Positions 1 to 6,447 of a stretch of DNA of 15,305 bases are shown in pieces. Both the position numbers and the translations under genes were made by a program. The notes beneath the pieces are model-generated. The model did not search any database. It worked only from the letters and a program-made list of their open reading frames with translations, and was not told where the DNA came from. How positions within the stretch are numbered: position 1 is the first letter of the stretch; the number at the start of each line of letters is the position of its first letter. The stretch covers positions 1 through 15,305 of the forward strand of contig JADFKI010000055.1 of the NCBI GenBank assembly GCA_022565015.1, written 5' to 3'. Origin of the DNA: Chloroflexota bacterium (GTDB lineage: Bacteria; Chloroflexota; Dehalococcoidia; Lucifugimonadales; JADFKI01).

Positions 1-349
1 TGTGCGCTTCGGCAAACTCCTCGGTCAGCACTCCGCCATTCAGCCCTCGATACAGCTTTTCCGCCATATCCCTCTTGCTCTCGAACGGCGTTGCAAAGGT
101 GCTAATGATCGCTTCGACTACACACGCAAGGTCGTCCGGGTCACGTGCTCTCAGGGAGTCAATGGTGATTGGCTCTTCGAAGCTCCAGTCCAACGTCAGG
201 TGTAAGATGGCCGTCTCGACGAGGCATTCGTCACCACCCTTCCACAGCTTCACGTGCTTCCACAGCGGTCTTAGCGACAGGTCCCACCAGCCTCCGCCGG
301 GGAGCGTCAGCCGTCGGGAGGATTTCGGGCTCGCCCCGGCTTCACTCAT
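1..349 (-). CDS. Phage tail protein downstream of tail tube (tail-assembly-chaperone position), partial
   Basis: This minus-strand frame starts at ATG 349-347 and stays open to the window edge, giving at least 116 residues with no stop. It starts 7 nt after the stop of the tail tube gene, so the two are co-transcribed. The N-terminus is short and polar, followed by a Trp-rich stretch (GGGWWDLSLRPLWKHVKLW), then an acidic/hydrophobic alternating region with DWSFEEPITIDSLRARD. I cannot assign a domain from sequence alone. In siphophages and related tail modules the gene right after the tail tube usually encodes the tail assembly chaperone, whose size and acidic helical character fit what is seen here. 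The assignment therefore rests on position (inference). The start has only a weak ribosome site (AGGCTCAAG). Confidence 0.6.
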   Translation of the reverse strand, partial: MSEAGASPKSSRRLTLPGGGWWDLSLRPLWKHVKLWKGGDECLVETAILHLTLDWSFEEPITIDSLRARDPDDLACVVEAIISTFATPFESKRDMAEKLYRGLNGGVLTEEFAEAH

Positions 350-356
350 CTTGAGC

Positions 357-782
357 CTAATAGGTGCCGCGCGTTACCGTGCCCTCGACCTGTAACGACG
401 CGGTCCACTCCACGAGGCTGCCCACCCGGCTCCGTAGGTCGTAGGAGACGACCCAGCACCTGCCCGAATACTTGATGTCGCCCGCAGACGTGCCTTCGGG
501 CCCGTATTCGAAATCCACGTCCGATGTGTGAGAACGCAGGGCGCCCAACACCGCGTCTGGACCAGACGTCGACGTGTTGTCGAAGAGTCCGCTGAGAGAG
601 AACGGAACGTCTTCCAGGCCGGGGACGAACCTGGCGCCGCTGTCGGCGAGGGCCGTTACCTCATTTAGCGCCCTGCGACCTGGAAGCCCTCTGACATCCG
701 TGACAAATGCCGAAAGGTCTCTGGGCGTGCCGCCGGTATCGTCGATACTGAATCTCGAGACCTTGGAATCGAAAAACGCCAT
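357..782 (-). CDS. Phage tail tube protein-like
   Basis: This 141-residue protein resembles small tail tube (major tail) proteins of phages and phage-like particles, which stack as hexamer rings to form the inner tail tube. Recognisable features are the N-terminal MAFFDSKVSRFSIDD, then a Gly/Leu region, the block RFVPGLEDVPFSLSGLFDN (about residues 51-69), and a C-terminal beta-rich part ending VEWTASLQVEGTVTRGTY. The pattern 'xxxPGLxDxxxSLSGxFD' followed by a loop and a beta-strand 'W(T/S)xxLQVEGTVTR' is what I recognise from the family. The start ATG (782-780) is preceded by GAGGGG with 6 nt spacing, a good ribosome site. The gene is followed directly by another tail gene. It may belong to a prophage remnant or gene transfer agent-like particle whose rest lies left of the window. 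Confidence 0.75.
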   Translation of the reverse strand: MAFFDSKVSRFSIDDTGGTPRDLSAFVTDVRGLPGRRALNEVTALADSGARFVPGLEDVPFSLSGLFDNTSTSGPDAVLGALRSHTSDVDFEYGPEGTSAGDIKYSGRCWVVSYDLRSRVGSLVEWTASLQVEGTVTRGTY

Positions 783-845
783 ATGATACCCCTCATGCCA
801 TTGGAAACAAGCGAATCGGCTGGGCGTCCCCTTGCGGGAGGCCGG

Positions 846-882
846 AAAACAAAAAAGGGCCAGACCTCTTGGGTCTGTCCCT
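846..882 (-). terminator. Intrinsic terminator upstream of the tail tube gene
   Basis: Read on the minus strand, an AGGGACAGACC arm pairs with GGTCTGGCCCT (six plus four base pairs with one mismatch) around a 5-nt CAAGA loop, followed by TTTTTG and TTTT. This is a typical rho-independent terminator pointing left. It ends about 65 nt before the tail tube start, so it would stop transcripts entering the tail genes from the right, or act as an attenuator for the promoter just upstream. On the plus strand there is no T tract, so it works only on the minus strand. Confidence 0.75.
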
Positions 883-893
883 CTACAGGAACA

Positions 894-922
894 AGATTAG
901 CACATTCGTTCGTATCAGTCAA
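894..922 (-). promoter_or_regulatory. Candidate sigma70-type promoter, minus strand
   Basis: On the minus strand TTGACT (922-917) lies 17 nt from TAATCT (899-894), and the latter has a TGTGC upstream that could act as an extended -10. The predicted start near 887 falls immediately before the terminator hairpin, so a transcript would be only about 35-40 nt unless read-through occurs. The -10 is not perfect, so this remains a candidate. Confidence 0.4.
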
Positions 923-998
923 CCCACACGCCTGGAAAAACCCGCGGGGCGACGACGTATGGATTGTAGCTTCCGCGGCGGCGTGGTAGATTGGCGAT

Positions 999-1145
999 AT
1001 GGCAAGCAGACCAAACTGGCACTACGACCATCCTCCCGCCTGCACCTGCGTCGAATGTACCTCCAGGCGACGGGACAAGTCGGCTGGATTTTCACTCGTA
1101 AGCCTGATACGACGATTCCTTGGTCGCCTCACCGGTCGGCGATAG
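999..1145 (+). CDS. Small Cys-rich hypothetical protein (CxCxxC)
   Basis: A 48-residue ORF starting ATG 999 and ending TAG 1143-1145. The N-terminal half reads MASRPNWHYDHPPACTCVEC, with a C-x-C-x2-C cluster preceded by HYDHPP. The C-terminal half is basic and amphipathic (RRFLGRLTGRR). The His/Cys cluster suggests metal binding (inference). I see no strong ribosome site (TTGGCGAT before the ATG), and an in-frame stop lies just upstream at 987-989. A longer overlapping frame (869-1339) has no protein-like features. I do not know a named family for it. Confidence 0.4.
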   Translation: MASRPNWHYDHPPACTCVECTSRRRDKSAGFSLVSLIRRFLGRLTGRR

Positions 1146-1340
1146 CGCCGGTATTTCGAGCATGGGCCCTCCGGCGGCGTCTCACATCCGGCACATGCAG
1201 CCTGAGCGCCTCGCGTGCATCAAATCAGTCGTACGAAGGCACGAAACTCTCATCCTCGCCAGTCGAAGCGCGCTTTACGGCGACTCAAGACCTGGATGAA
1301 CCAGGCCCATTGCAGGGCCAAAAATCACCGGAGGAATGAA

Positions 1341-1760
1341 TTGCTGCGAATGGAAAAGGAGCACGCCGACCAGATGGTCGCGCACTCCCTTCAGGAGGAC
1401 CCAAATGAATGCTGCGGAATACTGACGGGCAGCGACCATGTGGTCTCCAAGGTACACCGCATTACCAACACGGCCAAGAGCCCTTTCCGGTACCTGATGG
1501 ACCCGCAGGAGCAGCTAAACGTCATGTTGGAGTCCGAACGCGCCGGACAGGAGATACTCGCCTTCTATCACTCGCACACGCACAGCCCGGCCTACCCGTC
1601 ACCGACCGATGTGAGAATGGCGCAACAGAGCGGCTGGCTTGGCGATGACGTTTTCTACGTTCTGGTCTCCCTGGAAGACAGAGACGATCCTGCAATCCAC
1701 GCCTTTCACGTCCAAGAAGACGGCGAAATCGTCGAGGAAGAGCTCGAGGTCTCCCGGTAG
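1341..1760 (+). CDS. JAMM/M67 (Mov34/MPN-like) metallopeptidase
   Basis: A 139-residue single-domain JAB1/MPN/Mov34 protein. Catalytic features are visible: Glu23 in NECCGILTG, and the JAMM signature HSHTHSPAYPSPTD with His77, His79, Ser87 and Asp90, the Zn ligands and oxyanion Ser of the family (HxHx7SxxD). Bacterial stand-alone members such as mycobacterial Mec cleave sulfur-carrier (ubiquitin-like) protein conjugates, for example releasing cysteine from CysO. No ThiS, MoeB or cysteine synthase gene is adjacent, so the substrate here is unknown. The start is chosen as TTG 1341 because GGAGGA (1330-1335) lies 5 nt upstream. ATG 1350 is the alternative (136 aa). An in-frame ATG further up at 1215 would add a basic tail not typical of the family. 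The protein is predicted cytoplasmic. Confidence 0.88.
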   Translation: MLRMEKEHADQMVAHSLQEDPNECCGILTGSDHVVSKVHRITNTAKSPFRYLMDPQEQLNVMLESERAGQEILAFYHSHTHSPAYPSPTDVRMAQQSGWLGDDVFYVLVSLEDRDDPAIHAFHVQEDGEIVEEELEVSR

Positions 1761-1811
1761 CGAAATCCGATGCCGGGACGATGCCGTAGTATTAATCGAG
1801 GTCCCCTCCAT

Positions 1812-1872
1812 AGGCGGTACCTGGTTGAGAGGATGCTGATCGGGCGGTGAAAGCACTAACCAGGTGCCGCCT
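1812..1872. repeat. 15-bp inverted repeat, 31-nt loop
   Basis: AGGCGGTACCTGGTT (1812-1826) pairs with AACCAGGTGCCGCCT (1858-1872) over 15 positions, all Watson-Crick except one G·U. It lies 52 nt after the M67 stop and about 87 nt before the PDZ gene start. No T tract follows on either strand, so it is not a standard intrinsic terminator. It could be a structured 5' leader, an RNA-processing or stability hairpin, or a small repetitive element. Confidence 0.7.
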
Positions 1873-1958
1873 CGTTACGTTCTAAGGTACGGAAATAGAG
1901 GTCTTGAAGCCGATTCCTCGCCCTAGAAACGTGTTGTGAAGTGCGTGGAGGTCCTTTC

Positions 1959-3068
1959 ATGAAGAGACTCATACCCGTCGCCGTAATCGTAGCCGGCGCG
2001 CTGGCATTCTCGGCAATCGCCGCCGTTCGGCTCAGCGGCGCGGACGCAAGCGATGATACACAGGCGGCGCTCCCTCCGACTCAGCCTTCGCCCAGTACAG
2101 TCGCGATCGACTCCTCGCCTGCCGAGCCCTCCTCTGCGAATGGCAATCCCCAGACCCGGCAGCAAGGCGCCTATGTCGGCATTGCTCTGGCCGGGCTTTC
2201 CGAGGATGAAGCGGATGCACTGGGCATAAAGGGCGGCGCGATCGTTAAATCGGTAATGCGGGACAGCCCCGCGGACGGCCTTCTGGAAGAGGAAGACGTC
2301 ATAGCGTCCGTTGAAGGCGAGGCCGTGTCCAGCCCCAGGGATGTCGTAGATGCCGTACGGTCGTCCAGTCCCGAAGTGGTCATGACGTTCACCATTATTC
2401 GCGGCGGCGACACGATGAACGTAGAGGTTACCCTGGGGGAGCGAGAAGGCGCCGTATTTACCTTCAATCGTCACGAAGCCGCATCCGGCCACGGCCTGGC
2501 CGGGCGATTCCATGGTATGGGAGACGGGGTCGTCAGGAGCGAATTCGTCACGGAGACCGACGACGGATTCCAGACGACCAGGACCATCGTTGGCACGGTG
2601 GAGAACGTAGACGTCGAGGCGGGCACATTCGATCTCGTGCCCGTTGACGGAACGGATACCGTTCACTTCGAGATCGACGACGCGACGCGAGTCCTTATCG
2701 ACCACGACGGGGACATATCAGGCTTGAGCTCCGGCGAGCGGACCCTTGTCGTCGAAGTGGAGACGGCCGACGGCGACCGAATCGTGAAGCTCGTATCTCA
2801 AGGTCAGGGCCGCGGGCGTTTCGGCCCCAGCGGGCACTTCGGCCCCGGCGGGAATTTCGGAGGCGGCCTATTCCGACGCCCAGGGTCACGTTTCGGCGGT
2901 TCCCACGATGGCCTGTCATTCGAGGCATTCCCAGGCCGGCTTCCGAACGTCCGGGAGCATCTTCGATCGTTCCTTTCCGACGAGGCCCTTGATGACCTCA
3001 GAGAACGCGGTTTCGGTCTGGAGCGCTTCCTTGATAAAATTCCCGGGGAGCTTGGCGGCGGCCAGTAG
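1959..3068 (+). CDS. Secreted/membrane-anchored PDZ-domain protein with Gly-rich region
   Basis: A 369-residue exported protein. A signal or anchor segment (MKRLIPVAVIVAGALAFSAI, residues 1-22) is followed by a Pro/Ser/Ala-rich linker (about 30-68). A PDZ domain of the HtrA/DegQ type spans about 70-165 (AYVGIALAGL, GAIVKSVMRDSPADGLLEEE, DVIASVEGEAV, TFTIIRGG). There is no trypsin-like protease domain and no His-Asp-Ser triad. A beta-rich segment at about 208-275 (IVGTVENVDVEAGTFDLVP, GERTLVVEVETADG) resembles the OB-like DUF5666 type. It is followed by a Gly/Phe/Arg-rich stretch with short GxFGP repeats and a helical acidic/basic tail. The ATG at 1959 is chosen because GGAGG (1947-1951) lies 7 nt upstream. 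A GTG at 1941 in frame overlaps that site. PDZ domains bind exposed C-termini, so a scaffolding or sensing role outside the membrane is plausible (inference). Confidence 0.8.
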   Translation: MKRLIPVAVIVAGALAFSAIAAVRLSGADASDDTQAALPPTQPSPSTVAIDSSPAEPSSANGNPQTRQQGAYVGIALAGLSEDEADALGIKGGAIVKSVMRDSPADGLLEEEDVIASVEGEAVSSPRDVVDAVRSSSPEVVMTFTIIRGGDTMNVEVTLGEREGAVFTFNRHEAASGHGLAGRFHGMGDGVVRSEFVTETDDGFQTTRTIVGTVENVDVEAGTFDLVPVDGTDTVHFEIDDATRVLIDHDGDISGLSSGERTLVVEVETADGDRIVKLVSQGQGRGRFGPSGHFGPGGNFGGGLFRRPGSRFGGSHDGLSFEAFPGRLPNVREHLRSFLSDEALDDLRERGFGLERFLDKIPGELGGGQ

Positions 3069-3441
3069 GCCCTTGTAACGCAAGATTCTCAGCAACGGGC
3101 CCCATCCAAATAGCGGCCTGTTGCATTTCTTGCTCATGATATCCGGGATAAATGCCGGGCTGCCACGCACCTACAGACGGCTTCGAAAACGAGTCCCCGT
3201 TAGCCGCACCTAGAACGGTTTCCTTTCCGTTTGGGTTGCCCGTGACGATTTTCTTGCATCCACTGCCGAAGATGTGTAATGCGCCGCCAATTCGATTACC
3301 TATATTGATTATGGGAGAGGGATAGCGACGCGTCCTGCATTGCCGATTGGGCGATCTTTTGAACACTACCGATATGCCCCTCGCCTGATTCCAGGGAATC
3401 CACCCGGATACCGACAATTTCCTAAACCGAGGGTACCCGAA
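3069..3441. other. Intergenic stretch without convincing gene
   Basis: 373 bases between the PDZ gene and the HD-GYP gene. A 139-codon minus-strand frame crosses into both neighbours and shows no recognisable domain, so I treat it as a shadow. A small AACGG/CCGTT hairpin lies around 3211-3230 and a GGCCC/GGGCC pairing follows the PDZ stop; neither has a T tract. The HD-GYP ribosome site GAGGG lies at 3429-3433. I could not find a convincing promoter by eye. Confidence 0.6.
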
Positions 3442-4521
3442 ATGCGAAGAATCTCAGCGGAGATGGCCCGCCCCGGCATGAAGCTGGTGAGGACGATCTA
3501 CGACAGCCGGGGCTACATAATCGCCAAGTCCGGCGACCGTCTCACGGGCGAGTCGCTCACCTCGCTCAACATATACGGCATCGAAGAGGTATTCATCGAG
3601 GACGCCCGCGTCGCCGACGTACCGGTACAGCCTCTGATTGCCCCGGAGCTGGAAGCGCAGGCCATTCAGGCGATGCGTCAGCTTATGACGGAGCACCAGG
3701 GCAACACCAGCGTCGACGCCGCTCTTCTGGACGAGCTCGAGCGGGTTGGTTGGGATATTACCCGGGAGCTATTCCCCGAAGTCGTGGGGGAGATAAACAC
3801 TAGCGGCTGCCCCTCCCACGAGGATTACCCCTTCGTCCAGCCGGTAAAGACGGCAGGCCTGGCCCTGCTATTGGGAAAGAGGGCCGGCTACGACATGAAC
3901 CAGCTCCACGGACTGGCGATGGCAGCCATGTTGAAAGACGTCGGCCATGCGGTCACGCCTGGCGGGTTTGGCTCAGCAGCCGGAGCGACCTCGGACGAGC
4001 AGACGCCGGAGCTTCGCCGGCACCCGCTTTTAGGCGCCGAGATCATAAGCCAGTACGACCGCTTTTCGCCGGATGTCGCCGAGGCCGTGTACCAGCACCA
4101 CGAACGCTGGGACGGCAGCGGGTTTTCGGAAGGCCTCAGAGGACAGGACGCATCGACGTTTGCGCGCATCCTCGCCATTTCGGACTCTTTTTACGACCTC
4201 GTTTCAGCCCGACCGGAGCGCGGCGCGTTCATGCCCAACGAGGCCGTCGAGTACGTCATGGCATACTCCGGCGAGTTCTTCGACCCCGAGCTTGTGCAGC
4301 TCCTGGCGGCCAACGTACCGCTCTATCCATCCGGCGTGATGGTAAAGCTCAGCACCGGAGAGTCCGGCGTGATCTCTCGCAACACCCCGGGGAACTTCAG
4401 TCGGCCGGTCGTCCGGATCTTCTTCAACAAGCGGGGCCGACCCAAGATCAATCCCTACGACGTCGACCTCGCGCACAAGGATTACCAGGACCAGCTGATC
4501 GTACAGATACTCAAAAAATAG
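3442..4521 (+). CDS. Degenerate HD-GYP domain protein (probably inactive in c-di-GMP hydrolysis)
   Basis: A 359-residue protein. The start ATG 3442 has GAGGG 8 nt upstream; longer in-frame starts lie in non-coding-looking sequence. The N-terminal part (1-60, RPGMKLVRTIYDSRGYIIAK, then GESLTSLNIYGIEEVFIED) is the short domain that often precedes HD-GYP in these proteins. The HD-GYP domain spans about 115-290. The diagnostic HDIGK motif is replaced by KDVGH (Lys165-Asp166...His169), and the earlier conserved His appears as Gln/Pro in YPFVQPV. The motifs HP (His194), HHERWDGSGF (His219-Gly227) and ISDSFYDL (Asp248) remain, and GYP is GFS. Family members with an intact site hydrolyse cyclic di-GMP. 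Loss of the HD histidine and the first His suggests a nucleotide-binding or protein-interaction role (inference). CheX follows 14 nt later, so they are likely co-transcribed. Confidence 0.85.
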   Translation: MRRISAEMARPGMKLVRTIYDSRGYIIAKSGDRLTGESLTSLNIYGIEEVFIEDARVADVPVQPLIAPELEAQAIQAMRQLMTEHQGNTSVDAALLDELERVGWDITRELFPEVVGEINTSGCPSHEDYPFVQPVKTAGLALLLGKRAGYDMNQLHGLAMAAMLKDVGHAVTPGGFGSAAGATSDEQTPELRRHPLLGAEIISQYDRFSPDVAEAVYQHHERWDGSGFSEGLRGQDASTFARILAISDSFYDLVSARPERGAFMPNEAVEYVMAYSGEFFDPELVQLLAANVPLYPSGVMVKLSTGESGVISRNTPGNFSRPVVRIFFNKRGRPKINPYDVDLAHKDYQDQLIVQILKK

Positions 4522-4535
4522 GACTAAAGCGTAGT

Positions 4536-5060
4536 ATGAGAGCGGAATACGTTAACCCATTTCTTGCTCCGGCACAAAACGTATGGCAGAGGATGCTTGG
4601 CCAGGAGCTGGACCTGGACGAATACGCCATGATGTCCGAGCAGGTGACCACGGAGGACATTACGGCGATCATCAGGGTACGAGGACTCGTGGAAGGGCAT
4701 GTGCTCTACGGGTTCGACATCGATACCGCCAAGGCCGTCGCCAGCGTGATGATGGAGGAGGAGGTCGAGGAGTTCGACGAGATAGCGTTATCCGCCCTGG
4801 GCGAGCTCGCCAACGTGATCTCAGGCAACGCGGCGACCGAGCTTTCCAGCGCGGGTTTCTACTGTCAGATCAGCCCGCCGCAGATCCTTCAGGCGCCGGG
4901 CTTTCGATACACGGACACCAACAATCAGCAGATCCTCGTCGTATTCGACAGCGATCTGGGCCCACTGCACGTCCGCATCGACTTGGCCGAACGCCCGGAC
5001 GACGAGACCCTCGATTGGAACTGGCAGCAGATGTACAAGCACAACCGACACGCTCGTTAA
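4536..5060 (+). CDS. CheX-like chemotaxis phosphatase family protein
   Basis: A 174-residue protein of the CheC/CheX/FliY phosphatase family, a fold that dephosphorylates response-regulator receiver domains such as CheY-P. The N-terminus MRAEYVNPFLAPAQNVWQRM matches CheX starts. The catalytic helix is ALGELANVISGNAATELSS, with the paired residues Glu90 and Asn93 (ExxN) that contact the receiver aspartyl phosphate. The C-terminal half is beta-rich (ILVVFDSDLGPLHVRIDL). It starts at ATG 4536, 14 nt after the HD-GYP stop, with only a weak ribosome site, suggesting translational coupling or low expression. No CheA, CheY or flagellar gene is in the window, so the target receiver is unknown. CheX-type proteins also work outside chemotaxis. 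Confidence 0.88.
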   Translation: MRAEYVNPFLAPAQNVWQRMLGQELDLDEYAMMSEQVTTEDITAIIRVRGLVEGHVLYGFDIDTAKAVASVMMEEEVEEFDEIALSALGELANVISGNAATELSSAGFYCQISPPQILQAPGFRYTDTNNQQILVVFDSDLGPLHVRIDLAERPDDETLDWNWQQMYKHNRHAR

Positions 5061-5171
5061 TCGGAATCGCCCTCTTCGGTCAGGACATCTGATTACAGAG
5101 ACGATGTCATTATTTTCCGGAGGCGTCCGATTCCAACGAGTATATTCGTAGGCGGCTTCTCGTACCTAGCG

Positions 5172-5744
5172 TTGGGCACGATGCTGTTCGCCACGGCATG
5201 CGGCAACGGCTCCAACAGCGTTTCAGCGCCGATCTCGACTGACTCGGCGCAAAGTGCTTCCCGCACATCTCCACCTGCTCCTGCGAAAAGCGTCTCACTC
5301 GAATACGAAATCCTCGTCGGCGAGGTCACCTTCACTTATAGCGGCTTCCGAACGCAGGTCACGAAGGCATTGCCCTTCGAGTCTCCATCGAAAGAGGGAC
5401 CTGCGGCGACCGTCGAGCTTAGCCTTCAGAATCTGAGTCAGCCTTCCGGCTCCCTGCAGACCCGCGCTACAATAAATTTCGACAGGACTATCGACAACTA
5501 CGTTGAGCTGCCGACTAGAGGCGGCCCTTTAAGGCTCTACCTTCATCGCGACGGTACGCTGCGCCCGGAAGCGGACCCCGGCGGCTTCACCTTACCCGGC
5601 ATAGTTCCGGGCGGTCCTGCCCTAAGCTATACTGGTACACTCGAAGACGGCGTGGAGCTGATCGATGGCGATTACGTCTTTAGCGTCAACCTGGCGACTG
5701 CGGCCCCCAATCCGATTCGGGTGGCTATGAACCTTAGGCCCTAG
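5172..5744 (+). CDS. Putative lipoprotein, unknown function
   Basis: At least 190 residues. The start is uncertain. TTG 5172 gives MGTMLFATACGNGS, with a lipobox-like ATAC (Cys10) but an unusually short signal. The frame is open back to 5061, right after the CheX stop, with no ATG, GTG or TTG in that interval. A GGAGG at 5119-5123 lies 6 nt before an in-frame ATT (5130), which would give a fuller signal peptide (PTSIFVGGFSYLALGTMLFA). The body is beta-rich with no Cys after the lipobox, including VEYEILVGEVTF-like and PGIVPGGPALSYTGTLEDGV stretches. I do not recognise a family. The next gene, a Moco oxidoreductase, starts 22 nt later, so co-expression is likely. Confidence 0.65.
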   Translation: MGTMLFATACGNGSNSVSAPISTDSAQSASRTSPPAPAKSVSLEYEILVGEVTFTYSGFRTQVTKALPFESPSKEGPAATVELSLQNLSQPSGSLQTRATINFDRTIDNYVELPTRGGPLRLYLHRDGTLRPEADPGGFTLPGIVPGGPALSYTGTLEDGVELIDGDYVFSVNLATAAPNPIRVAMNLRP

Positions 5745-5766
5745 CCATCAGAAAGATTCAGGACTC

Positions 5767-6447
5767 ATGACGAAACTCCGCCACCTCTCCAACCATCCAA
5801 GGGTTCTCAAGATTATGTATTACGCCTGGGTGGCCTTCCCGTACCCCATCCGTAAGCCGCTAACAGCCTGGCTCCTGATCTGGGTTCTCATTTTCAAGAA
5901 GCTGGCGCGAGTGGATGGCAGAAACGACCCGACTCCCATGAAAGACCTGGGCAATCTTTCGTTCTGGGGCGTGCCTGATGTAGACATCGAGGACTATTCG
6001 CTAGAGATTACCGGCCTGGTCGACAATCCGCAGCGCCTGTCCCTGGCAGAGCTCGAGGGCATGGCGACCGTTGAACGGCCCGTTCGAATGGACTGCGTGG
6101 GCGGCTTCCGGAACAACGCAACGATGAAGGGCGTGACCCTGGCCACGCTGTTTGAGACCGCTCAGGTATCCCAAAAGGCCGTGGCGGCTGCATTTCGGTG
6201 CGCCGATGGTTACTATACGACGCACCTCATAGCTGACCTGCTCGAAAACGATGCCTTCGTGGCCTATGAGCTCAACGAAATGCGAATCGATCGCTTTGGC
6301 CATCCCCTGCGGCTCGTCGCCCCCGGCGCGTACGGGTACAAATGGGCCAAGTGGGTAATTCAGATCGAGCTTCTGGGCGATTTCCCCAAAGGCTACTGGG
6401 AAAGCAAGGGCCTTCCGAAGAGAGGCAGAGTCGGCGAGATCTGGTAA
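5767..6447 (+). CDS. Molybdopterin-dependent oxidoreductase, sulfite oxidase/MsrP-like fold
   Basis: A 226-residue protein with a single Oxidoreductase_molyb domain (about 60-215). The Moco-coordinating cysteine is Cys110 in RMDCVGGFRNN. Other family signatures are GVTLATLFETA, CADGYYTTHLIADLL and the substrate/cofactor region HPLRLVAPGAYGYKWAKWV near the C-terminus. Family members include eukaryotic sulfite oxidase, nitrate reductase and bacterial MsrP (YedY), which reduces methionine sulfoxide. Substrate cannot be told from sequence here. There is no twin-Arg signal. The N-terminus has one short hydrophobic stretch (about 32-43) flanked by basic residues, so it may sit at the membrane. The start ATG 5767 follows AGGA at short spacing. 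The partner could be the lipoprotein just upstream (inference). Confidence 0.9.
   Translation: MTKLRHLSNHPRVLKIMYYAWVAFPYPIRKPLTAWLLIWVLIFKKLARVDGRNDPTPMKDLGNLSFWGVPDVDIEDYSLEITGLVDNPQRLSLAELEGMATVERPVRMDCVGGFRNNATMKGVTLATLFETAQVSQKAVAAAFRCADGYYTTHLIADLLENDAFVAYELNEMRIDRFGHPLRLVAPGAYGYKWAKWVIQIELLGDFPKGYWESKGLPKRGRVGEIW

Noticed and set aside
869..1339. 156-codon plus-strand frame before the M67 gene
   Set aside because: No domain and no ribosome site; it starts inside the minus-strand promoter/terminator region, and another frame contains the Cys-cluster ORF.
1923..2705. 260-codon minus-strand frame opposite the PDZ gene
   Set aside because: The plus strand carries a signal peptide, PDZ motifs and a good ribosome site; the minus frame shows no domain.
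2998..3417. 139-codon minus-strand frame across the 3069-3441 gap
   Set aside because: It overlaps the end of the PDZ gene, has low-complexity mixed content and no ribosome site.
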